A DNA stretch of 64,000 bases, from the NCBI RefSeq assembly GCF_943193085.1, contig NZ_CALPCU010000001.1:124001-188000 (forward strand). The letters run 5' to 3'. A program made the translations under genes and the position numbers. The notes under the pieces are model-generated. The model made no database searches, was not told the DNA's origin, and saw only the letters and a list, made by a program, of their open reading frames with translations. This document shows, one piece after another, positions 49,911-57,073 of the stretch. This DNA is from Vermiculatibacterium agrestimuris. GTDB taxonomy: Bacteria; Bacillota; Clostridia; Oscillospirales; Oscillospiraceae. How positions within the stretch are numbered: position 1 is the first letter of the stretch; each line of letters opens with the position of its first letter.

Positions 49911-51830
49911 ATGAACATTATCAATATCGGGATTCTTGCCCATGTAGATGCGGGCAAGACGACACTGACAGAAAGCCTGCTGTATGCCAGCGGAACCATT
50001 TCAGAGCCGGGGAGCGTCGAAAAAGGGACAACGAGAACGGACACTATGTTTTTGGAGCGGCAGCGTGGAATTACCATTCAAACGGCAGTCACTTCTTTCC
50101 AGTGGCACAGTTGTAAAGTCAATATTGTGGATACTCCCGGCCACATGGATTTCTTGGCAGAGGTATACCGCTCTCTGGCTGTTTTGGACGGGGCCATCTT
50201 GGTGCTCTCCGCTAAAGATGGCGTGCAGGCCCAGACCCGTGTTCTGTTCCATGCCCTACGGAAATTGAACATCCCCACCATTATCTTTATCAACAAGATC
50301 GACCAGGTTGGCATTGATTTGGAGAGCGTATATCAGTCTGTTCGGGATAAGCTCTCCGCTGATATTATCATCAAGCAGACAGTGTCGCTGTCCTCGAAAA
50401 TAACTCTGACAGAAAACACTAGTGCAGAGGTGTGGGATTCGGTCATCGAAAATAACGATGAGTTATTGGCAAAGTATATCGCAGGAGAATCAATCAGTCA
50501 GAAAGAACTTGCGCAAGAAGAACAGCGGCGAGTTCAAGACGCCTCCCTGCTCCCGGTCTATCATGGTAGCGCCAAAAACGGCCTTGGCATTCAACAGTTG
50601 ATGGATGCGGTGATAGGGCTGTTCCAATCGACCAAGGAACAGGGGAGCGCCGCCCTGTGCGGTAGAGTTTTTAAGGTGGAGTATACAGATTGCGGCCAGA
50701 GGCTTGTCTATCTGCGGCTATACAGCGGAACGCTGCGTCTGCGGGATACGGTGGCCCTAGCCGGGAGAGAAAAGCTGAAAATCACAGAGATGCGTATTCC
50801 ATCCAAAGGGGAGATTGTTCGGACAGATACCGCCCATAAGGGCGAAATTGTCATCCTTCCCAGCGACAGCTTGAGATTAAACGATATATTGGGGGACAAA
50901 ACCCAACTTCCTCGTGAAATGTGGAGTGATGTTCCCTTCCCTATGCTGCGGACGACGATTACGCCAAAAACGGCAGAGCAAAGAGACCGGTTGCTGGACG
51001 CTCTTACGCAAATTGCGGATACTGACCCGCTTTTGCACTACGAGGTGGATTCCACCACCCATGAGATCATTCTTTCTTTTTTGGGTCGGATGCAGTTGGA
51101 GGTTGTTTCCGCTTTGCTGACGGAAAAATACAAGATTGAAACAGCAGTGAAGGAACCCACCGTCATTTATTTAGAGCGGCCGCTCAAAGTGGCCAGTCAC
51201 ACCATCCATATCGAGGTGCCGCCTAACCCGTTTTGGGCATCTATCGGACTGTCTGTTACACCGCTCCCGCTTGGCTCCGGTGTAAAATACGAGAGCCGGG
51301 TTTCCCTGGGATACCTGAACCAGAGTTTTCAAAACGCTGTCATGGATGGTATCCGTTACGGTTTGGGGCAAGGCTTGTGTGGCTGGAACGTAACGGACTG
51401 TAAGATTTGCTTTGAATACGGACTTTACTATAGCCCGGTCAGTACGCCGGCGGACTTCCGCTCATTGGCCCCGATTGTATTGGAACAGGCATTGAAGAAA
51501 TCTGGGACGCAGTTGCTGGAACCTTATCTCTCCTTCACCCTCTATGCGCCCCAGGAATACCTTTCCAGGGCTTATCATGATGCGCCGAAATACTGTGCCA
51601 CCATCGAAACGGCCCAGATAAAAAAGGATGAAGTTGTCTTTACTGGCGAGATTCCCGCCCGTTGCATACAGGCATACCGTACTGATTTGGCCTTTTACAC
51701 CAACGGGCGGAGTGTGTGCCTGACGGAACTGAAAGGGTATCAGGCCACTGTCGGCGAGCCAATCATCCAGCCCCGTCGTCCAAACAGCCGTTTGGATAAG
51801 GTGCGCCATATGTTCAGTAAGATTCCTTGA
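49911..51830 (+). CDS. tet(W): Tetracycline resistance ribosomal protection protein, tet(W)-like
   Basis: 639 residues from ATG 49911 with GGAGG upstream, exactly the size of Tet(W). It is an EF-G-like GTPase: G1 HVDAGKTTLTE, G3 DTPGH, G4 NKID, then domains II-V with the C-terminal RPNSRLDKVRHMFSKIP. It removes tetracycline from the 30S subunit. From memory it is closest to Tet(W), but with many scattered differences along the whole length, so it may be a divergent allele or mosaic. The 'tet(W)' symbol needs an alignment to confirm. Confidence 0.93.
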   Translation: MNIINIGILAHVDAGKTTLTESLLYASGTISEPGSVEKGTTRTDTMFLERQRGITIQTAVTSFQWHSCKVNIVDTPGHMDFLAEVYRSLAVLDGAILVLSAKDGVQAQTRVLFHALRKLNIPTIIFINKIDQVGIDLESVYQSVRDKLSADIIIKQTVSLSSKITLTENTSAEVWDSVIENNDELLAKYIAGESISQKELAQEEQRRVQDASLLPVYHGSAKNGLGIQQLMDAVIGLFQSTKEQGSAALCGRVFKVEYTDCGQRLVYLRLYSGTLRLRDTVALAGREKLKITEMRIPSKGEIVRTDTAHKGEIVILPSDSLRLNDILGDKTQLPREMWSDVPFPMLRTTITPKTAEQRDRLLDALTQIADTDPLLHYEVDSTTHEIILSFLGRMQLEVVSALLTEKYKIETAVKEPTVIYLERPLKVASHTIHIEVPPNPFWASIGLSVTPLPLGSGVKYESRVSLGYLNQSFQNAVMDGIRYGLGQGLCGWNVTDCKICFEYGLYYSPVSTPADFRSLAPIVLEQALKKSGTQLLEPYLSFTLYAPQEYLSRAYHDAPKYCATIETAQIKKDEVVFTGEIPARCIQAYRTDLAFYTNGRSVCLTELKGYQATVGEPIIQPRRPNSRLDKVRHMFSKIP

Positions 51831-51937
51831 TACGCCACAGCAAGGATGGTTATTGCATTTCCCTGCCTTTCGTGGTAAAATGTAGTTGTAAACCACCAGA
51901 GAAAACAACAACCCTGCTACCCCCCGTTATCACCACC

Positions 51938-51954
51938 GATAACAATTTGATAAC
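51938..51954 (+). repeat. Terminal 17-bp direct repeat, right copy
   Basis: GATAACAATTTGATAAC, one mismatch from the left copy at 44,118. An inverted repeat GTTATC-ACCACC-GATAAC overlaps it (51,926-51,943). Confidence 0.55.
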
Positions 51955-52056
51955 AGCCCATCGTATAGGGCTGGATAATATGGACACATCAAATAATCAA
52001 AAAAATGAGGTATCAAATTTATGAAGCAAAATCCGTTAAATATGATGCCCAACAAC

Positions 52057-52068
52057 GAGTGGGAGTGA
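52057..52068 (+). repeat. attR core
   Basis: GAGTGGGAGTGA, exact copy of the guaA 3' end. Chromosomal or older element sequence follows. Confidence 0.85.
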
Positions 52069-52195
52069 TTTCGGAGGACGGGGAAGCCTCGATATAGCAG
52101 GATTTTTCAAGACTTGCCCCCTTCTGTGGCAACGATTTGGCAACATTGGCTCTAATGAAAATGACAACTCGGGCTTTGAAGGGGCGATCTTAAAA
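52069..52195. other. Sequence just right of attR
   Basis: No gene. GGCAACGATTTGGCAAC at about 52,128-52,144 resembles the 17-bp terminal repeats of the element (GATAACGATTTGATAAC), although it lies outside attR. This may be a leftover from another element that used the same site. Confidence 0.4.
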
Positions 52196-52684
52196 ATGAG
52201 GAGAGAATTTCGTATTCATTTTGACGATCGACAATTTGAGGAACTTCGCCGTCGAATTAGTTATACAAGACTGCCAAAATTGATGGAAAAAGAAGACTGG
52301 ACGCTGGGAACAGACGATCAATATCTCTTTTCTCTGCTTTCTGACTTTGACCTTGTAGTGCCGTCACCCCCTGGTTTTGCATTTTCCACATTGCCGGCAA
52401 AAGGTTTCTTTAATAACGCAGAAGTTGCTGAATTGTGGCATAGGCTCATGACGGAAGTGTTGGGCTATCAAGAATATGTGGCATCCGGCGGCGACATGGG
52501 CCGGGGCGTGACCTGCTATCTCGCCGCGCGCTATCCGGACGAGGTCAGGGGCATCCACCTCACTGATGTAGGATTTGCGGGAGATCTTGTGGATGCACCA
52601 GATGAAACGCTCACGCCAACAGAACGGGATTCGTGGTACAACTACTACTGCAATTTGAAAACCAATAGTTTTCAAATTGCATAA
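52196..52684 (+). pseudogene. Epoxide hydrolase-like gene, internally deleted and truncated
   Basis: The N terminus (FRIHFDDRQFEELRRRISYT) is the EHN domain of epoxide hydrolases. It then jumps to VVPSPPGFAFSTLPAKGFFN and ASGGDMGRGVTCYLAARYPD, the strand and nucleophile-elbow (GGDMG) region, without the intervening oxyanion-hole HGWP part. The protein ends at a perfect 31-base palindrome that replaces the cap and C-terminal domain. No ribosome site is obvious at 52,196. The gene is non-functional. Confidence 0.7.
52650..52680. terminator. Perfect palindrome cutting off the hydrolase gene
   Basis: GCAATTTGAAAAC and its exact complement GTTTTCAAATTGC surround the five-base loop CAATA. It has no T-run and may be an insertion scar or a small palindromic repeat rather than a terminator. 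Confidence 0.45.
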
Positions 52685-52752
52685 ATCAGTGGAGTGTCCA
52701 GACCATGTACCTTGCCAGATGATACAAAGATGGAACTTGCTACGAAAAAATC

Positions 52753-52781
52753 TTGACAACATCTCCAAAAACTCGTATACT
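52753..52781 (+). promoter_or_regulatory. Sigma-A promoter of glnA
   Basis: TTGACA (52753-52758) and TATACT (52776-52781) with 17-base spacing; transcripts would start near 52,788, leaving a 110-base leader. Confidence 0.82.
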
Positions 52782-52800
52782 CGGTATATCAGTTGAGGAC

Positions 52801-52834
52801 GAAGGCGTTCCGACCCCATGGGCGGAGCGCCTTC
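52801..52834 (+). promoter_or_regulatory. glnA leader hairpin (probable antitermination target)
   Basis: GAAGGCGTTCCG and CGGAGCGCCTTC pair over 12 positions (one G-T), with inner CCC/GGG extending the stem; TTCTGT follows. Its place between promoter and glnA, with an ANTAR protein gene next to glnA, suggests antitermination control by nitrogen status. The T-run is weak. Confidence 0.55.
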
Positions 52835-52897
52835 TTCTGTATCACCCGGTATGAGAGTAGAATCCATTATCTTCAATATGGAAAGGGGAGCCTGACA

Positions 52898-54229
52898 ATG
52901 GCTTATACCAAGGAAGACATCATCCGTATGGTGAAAGAGGAGGACATCGAGTTCATCCGCATGCAGTTCACCGACATTTTCGGTCAGCTTAAGAATGTTG
53001 CCATTACGGCCTCCCAGGTGGAGAAAGCTGTCAACAATGAGATCATGCTGGACGGCTCCTCTATTGAGGGCTTTGTGCGGATCAATGAGTCCGACCAGTA
53101 TCTCTACCCCGACCTGGACTCCTTCACCATCTTTCCCTGGCGGCCTCAGCACGGCAAAGTGGCCCGGCTTATCTGCGATGTGTACAATCCTGACGGTACG
53201 CCCTTTGTGGGCGACCCCCGGGGCGTTCTGAAGAAGGTGCTGGAAAAGGCCAAAAAGATGGGCTATGATGTATTTAACGTGGGGCCCGAGGCGGAATTCT
53301 TCCTGTTCCAGACGGATGATGACGGCAAGCCCACTACCAAGACCAACGATGAGGCCGGCTACTTTGATCTGGGCCCCCTGGATCACGGCGAGGGCACCCG
53401 CCGGGAGATCTGCCTGGCACTGGAGCAGATGGGCTTTGAGATCGAGGCCAGCCACCATGAGGTGGCTCAGGGGCAGCATGAGATCGATTTTAAATATGCC
53501 GACGCCCTCCATACCGCCGACAATATCATGACCTTCAAGCTCACAGTGAAGACTTTGGCCCAGAAGAACGGGCTCCACGCCACTTTTATGCCCAAGCCCA
53601 TCTTCGGCATCAATGGCTCCGGCATGCACACCAATATGTCCCTGTTCAAGGACGGCAAGAATGTCTTCGCCGACCCCAACGGGGAGAAGGGCCTTTCCAA
53701 GGAGTGTTACGCCTTTATCGCCGGCCTGCTGGCCCATGTGAAGGGCATGTCCGCAATCACGAACCCTCTGGTCAACTCCTATAAGCGGCTGGTGCCCGGC
53801 TATGAGGCTCCCTGCTATCTGGCCTGGTCTGCCTCCAACCGCTCCGCCCTTATTCGGATCCCCGCCAGCCGGGGCATGGGAACCCGTGTGGAGCTGCGCA
53901 GCCCCGATCCCTGCTGTAACCCCTATCTGGAGCTGGCTGTTCTGCTGGCCGCCGGTCTGGACGGCATCGAGAAGGGGATGACCCCGCCGCCCGAGATCAC
54001 CGAGAACATCTTCCAGATGGACAACGAGACCCGGAAGCGCCATGGCATTGAGAGCCTGCCCGGCTCTTTGGAGGAGGCTATTGAGGCCATGCAGAACGAC
54101 GCGCTGGTGATGGCTGTCTTGGGCGATCATGTGGCGGAGAACTACATTGAGGGCAAGATGAAGGAGTGGGACGAGTACCGTACCCGTGTCTCCTCTTGGG
54201 AGAGAGAGAAGTACATCGTTATCTATTGA
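52898..54229 (+). CDS. glnA: Glutamine synthetase type I
   Basis: 443 residues from ATG 52898, behind AAGGGGAG. Motifs are all present: beta-grasp domain (EFIRMQFTDIFGQLKN), the DGSSIEGF signature, VGPEAEFFLFQ, the ATP-binding region KPIFGINGSGMHTNMSLF, and NRSALIRIPASRGMGTRVEL. It condenses glutamate and ammonia. The size and the absence of a Tyr adenylylation motif of the E. coli type fit the GSI-alpha form of Firmicutes, controlled by transcription and feedback instead. Confidence 0.97.
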   Translation: MAYTKEDIIRMVKEEDIEFIRMQFTDIFGQLKNVAITASQVEKAVNNEIMLDGSSIEGFVRINESDQYLYPDLDSFTIFPWRPQHGKVARLICDVYNPDGTPFVGDPRGVLKKVLEKAKKMGYDVFNVGPEAEFFLFQTDDDGKPTTKTNDEAGYFDLGPLDHGEGTRREICLALEQMGFEIEASHHEVAQGQHEIDFKYADALHTADNIMTFKLTVKTLAQKNGLHATFMPKPIFGINGSGMHTNMSLFKDGKNVFADPNGEKGLSKECYAFIAGLLAHVKGMSAITNPLVNSYKRLVPGYEAPCYLAWSASNRSALIRIPASRGMGTRVELRSPDPCCNPYLELAVLLAAGLDGIEKGMTPPPEITENIFQMDNETRKRHGIESLPGSLEEAIEAMQNDALVMAVLGDHVAENYIEGKMKEWDEYRTRVSSWEREKYIVIY

Positions 54230-54274
54230 GCCGCTCTGCCAGGTAAGCTCCTCATAGGGAAGGAGTGAATGGGA

Positions 54275-54817
54275 ATGGAAAAGGTGATCCTGGCTTTCGA
54301 GGGGGAAAAAACTGCTGAGCGAGTTCGGGATATCCTGGAAGGCGCCGGTCTGGCAACCTGTTTGGTCTGTCACTCTGCCGCCGAAGTGAAGCGACTGATC
54401 CATAAACAGCATATCGGCATCGTTATCTGCGGCTATAAGCTGCGGGATGAGACCGCCGAAAACATGGCGGAGGATCTGCCCTTGACATGCTCTGTGCTGG
54501 TTCTGGCAGTCCAGAGTTATCTGGATCTCATGTGCGGCGACAACGTATTCAAGTTGGCAGCCCCGGTGGCCCGGAACGACCTGTTGTCCTCGGTGCGGAT
54601 GCTTCTTCAGGTTTCCCATAAGATGGAACGCTTTGTGCGGCCCCAGCGCAGCGGCGAGGAGACGGCGCTGATCCAAGCGGCGAAAGCTGTGCTTATGGAT
54701 CGTCACAGCATGACGGAGGAACAGGCCCACCGGTTCCTTCAGAAAAAGAGCATGGATTCCGGCGCCCGACTGACACAGACCGCCCAAATGGTTTTGGATG
54801 GCCTGTGGAACGATTGA
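54275..54817 (+). CDS. ANTAR-domain antitermination regulator (NitR/GlnR-like)
   Basis: 180 residues from ATG 54275 with GGAAGGAG nine bases upstream. Residues 1-110 form a receiver-like domain that lacks the usual phospho-accepting Asp (VICGYKLRDE at that strand). The C terminus is an ANTAR RNA-binding domain (AAKAVLMDRHSMTEEQAHRF, then SGARLTQTAQMVLDG). In Clostridium, an ANTAR gene downstream of glnA controls it by antitermination; this one is directly downstream, 45 bases away. Confidence 0.85.
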   Translation: MEKVILAFEGEKTAERVRDILEGAGLATCLVCHSAAEVKRLIHKQHIGIVICGYKLRDETAENMAEDLPLTCSVLVLAVQSYLDLMCGDNVFKLAAPVARNDLLSSVRMLLQVSHKMERFVRPQRSGEETALIQAAKAVLMDRHSMTEEQAHRFLQKKSMDSGARLTQTAQMVLDGLWND

Positions 54818-54856
54818 CATAGAAGGACAAAGGCGGTCTTTCAGCGTGAACGCCTC

Positions 54857-54890
54857 ACGGCGGCAGTCAAGACGGCTTGACTGCCGCCGT
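54857..54890 (+). terminator. Hairpin terminator after the ANTAR gene
   Basis: A perfect 15-bp stem (ACGGCGGCAGTCAAG/CTTGACTGCCGCCGT) with loop ACGG, followed by TTATC. It separates the glnA unit from dapF, 35 bases before the dapF start. The weak T-run leaves attenuation possible. Confidence 0.65.
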
Positions 54891-54925
54891 TTATCAATAG
54901 AACAAAACTCAAAGGGGAGTTTTCT

Positions 54926-55741
54926 ATGCATTTTATCAAGATGCAGGGCTTGGGCAACGACTATGTCTATCTGGACTGTACCAAGGCGGCCCCGGCAGAC
55001 CTGCCGGCTCTGGCCAGGGCGGTGTCCGACCGGCACTTCGGCATCGGCAGCGACGGTCTCATCTGCGTTTTTCCATCGGAGAGAGCAGATTTCCAGATGA
55101 AGATGTTTAACGCCGACGGTTCCCAGGGAGAGATGTGCGGCAATGGCATCCGCTGTGTGGGCAAGCTGGTCTACGACAGGGGACTGACTGATAAGACCAC
55201 CCTCACCATCGAGACTCTGGCGGGGATCAAGACGCTGGAGCTCCACACACAGGACAGACGGGTAACGGCGGTCACCGTGGATATGGGGATTCCGATCCCG
55301 GAGGAACCCCGTACCATAACCTGCCAGGGAATGGAGTATCGGGGCCGCCCTGTCTCTATGGGGAATCCTCATATTGTATTTCCTGTCGCGTCTGTAAAGG
55401 ATTTTGACCTGCAGATCCATGCGCCTCTTTCGGTTCCCAATCCTGCCTTTCCCAATGGGGTCAATGTGGAGATCGTGGAGGTGCTGACGCCCGGCCATGT
55501 CCGCATGCGGGTATGGGAGCGGGGAAGTGGGGAAACCCTGGCCTGTGGAACCGGGGCCTGCGCCGTGGTCTGTGCCTGTGCCAGCCAGGGCCTAACCGGC
55601 AGGGAGGTCACCGTGACCCTGTTGGGCGGCGATCTTCACATCCGTTGGGATGAGACCGACGGACACATCTATATGACCGGCCCGGCTGTCACTGTCTTTG
55701 AGGGCGAGTGGCCGGAGGGCAAATTCCAAGGAGGGAATTGA
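54926..55741 (+). CDS. dapF: Diaminopimelate epimerase
   Basis: 271 residues; AAAGGGGAG upstream. The two catalytic cysteines are seen in EMCGNGIRCVGK and TLACGTGACAVVCAC; the N terminus MQGLGNDYVYLD and the RHFGIGSDGLI motif are standard. It converts LL- to meso-diaminopimelate for peptidoglycan and lysine. It is coupled to dapL, which makes its substrate, by a gap of one base. Confidence 0.96.
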   Translation: MHFIKMQGLGNDYVYLDCTKAAPADLPALARAVSDRHFGIGSDGLICVFPSERADFQMKMFNADGSQGEMCGNGIRCVGKLVYDRGLTDKTTLTIETLAGIKTLELHTQDRRVTAVTVDMGIPIPEEPRTITCQGMEYRGRPVSMGNPHIVFPVASVKDFDLQIHAPLSVPNPAFPNGVNVEIVEVLTPGHVRMRVWERGSGETLACGTGACAVVCACASQGLTGREVTVTLLGGDLHIRWDETDGHIYMTGPAVTVFEGEWPEGKFQGGN

Positions 55742-55742
55742 C

Positions 55743-56960
55743 ATGGCGCATATCAATCAGAACTTTTTGAAGCTGCCGGGAGGCTATCTCTTTCCCGAGA
55801 TCGGCCGCCGGGTGCGGGCCTTCTCGGCGGAAAACCCGCCCAAGCCCTTGATCCGCCTGGGCATTGGCGATGTGACACAGCCCCTGGCGCCCGCCGTTAT
55901 TGAGGCGATGCACAAGGCCGTGGAGGAGATGGGGCACAAGGAGACCTTCCGGGGCTATTGTGAGGAGACCTGCTGCGCCTATGACTTCCTGCGCTTCGCC
56001 ATCCGGGATTCTTATAAAGCTGCCGGTGTGGAGGTTGCCGACGATGAGATATTCGTTTCTGATGGGGCCAAGAGCGACTGTGGCAGCATTGGAGATATTT
56101 TTGGCTTGGACAACATTGTGGCGGTCTGTGACCCGGTCTATCCCGTCTATGTGGACACCAACGCCATGGCGGGTAGAGCGGGGGATTATGATGGGGAGAA
56201 GTGGACGGAGCTTGTGTACTTGCCCTGCACTGCGGAAAATGGATTTTTCCCGGCGCTTCCCACAGGGAAAGCCCCCGATCTCATCTATATCTGTTCGCCC
56301 AATAACCCCACCGGCGCCGCCGCCACCAAGGAGCAGCTGGAGCGGTGGGTGGACTACGCCAACGCCCATGGGAGCGTGATCCTGTACGATTCTGCTTACG
56401 AGGCATTTATTACGCAGCCGGGTATCCCCCACAGTATCTTTGAAATCGAGGGGGCCAAGACCTGTGCCATTGAGTTCCGCTCCTTCTCCAAGACCGCCGG
56501 CTTTACCGGTACCCGGTGCGCCTATACCGTCATCCCCAAGGCATTAGAGCGGGAAGGGGCAAGGCTCAACGCCCTTTGGAGCCGCCGCCAGGGCACCAAG
56601 TTCAACGGCGTATCCTACATTGTCCAGCGGGCCGCTGAGGCCACCTTTAGCACTGAGGGACAAAAGCAGATCAAGGAGACCATCGCTTTCTATCTCAATA
56701 ACGCCAGGATCATTAAGGAAGGTCTTGCCGCCGCGGGTCTCACAGTCTATGGCGGCATTAACGCCCCCTATATCTGGGCCCAGACGCCAAAAGGGATCTC
56801 CTCCTGGGATTTCTTTGACGTCCTGCTGAAGCGGGCCTGTGTGGTCACCACCCCCGGTGCGGGCTTCGGGCCCAGCGGGGAGGGCTATATCCGCCTGACC
56901 GCCTTTGGAGACGCCGACGCTACCCAAGAGGCTGTGGCGCGCATTCGGGAGATCCTGTAA
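55743..56960 (+). CDS. dapL: LL-diaminopimelate aminotransferase
   Basis: 405 residues from ATG 55743, with AAGGAGG upstream. A PLP-dependent class I/II aminotransferase: N-terminal NQNFLKLPGGYLFPEIGRRV and IRLGIGDVTQPLAPAVIEAM are DapL hallmarks, the PLP lysine lies in RSFSKTAGFTGTRCAYTV. It makes LL-diaminopimelate in one step from tetrahydrodipicolinate, bypassing the succinylase or acetylase route. Confidence 0.95.
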   Translation: MAHINQNFLKLPGGYLFPEIGRRVRAFSAENPPKPLIRLGIGDVTQPLAPAVIEAMHKAVEEMGHKETFRGYCEETCCAYDFLRFAIRDSYKAAGVEVADDEIFVSDGAKSDCGSIGDIFGLDNIVAVCDPVYPVYVDTNAMAGRAGDYDGEKWTELVYLPCTAENGFFPALPTGKAPDLIYICSPNNPTGAAATKEQLERWVDYANAHGSVILYDSAYEAFITQPGIPHSIFEIEGAKTCAIEFRSFSKTAGFTGTRCAYTVIPKALEREGARLNALWSRRQGTKFNGVSYIVQRAAEATFSTEGQKQIKETIAFYLNNARIIKEGLAAAGLTVYGGINAPYIWAQTPKGISSWDFFDVLLKRACVVTTPGAGFGPSGEGYIRLTAFGDADATQEAVARIREIL

Positions 56961-56991
56961 ACGGAAAACGAGACGGAACGCGCAATGGGGT

Positions 56992-57045
56992 GCGGGCCGC
57001 TGTGCCGGAGCGTTTCTTTCCGCGCAGCGTGCCGCGCCCTTTTTT
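56992..57045 (+). terminator. Terminator or attenuator between dapL and gltB
   Basis: Arms GCGGGCCGCTG and CAGCGTGCCGC (two central mismatches) are followed by CCCTTTTTTG and ATTTTT. It sits 29 bases before gltB, so it could end the dap transcript or attenuate gltB. Confidence 0.45.
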
Positions 57046-57073
57046 GATTTTTACCCGGAAAGGGGTCATACAA

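Larger units (their letters stand above)
44046..52068 (+). mobile_element. Integrative mobilizable element with tetracycline resistance, in guaA
   Basis: About 8 kb between two copies of GAGTGGGAGTGA, one forming the end of guaA and one at 52,057. The content is complete for an IME: divergent repressor, excisionase, tyrosine integrase, MobC-like protein, RepA-like ATPase, iteron array, oriT, MobV relaxase and a tet(W)-like cargo gene. It has no mating-channel genes, so transfer would depend on a helper such as a resident ICE. The 3' end of guaA is a well-known integration hotspot. Confidence 0.9.

Noticed and set aside
52364..55498. 1044-codon reverse-strand frame across glnA, the ANTAR gene and dapF
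   Set aside because: It is antisense to three well-identified genes and to their terminators; the length is a result of codon bias in the forward genes.
56961..57073. Glutamine riboswitch before gltB
   Set aside because: The leader has a GC-rich hairpin and T-run but I do not see the conserved glnA/Downstream-peptide RNA core; called only as terminator or attenuator.
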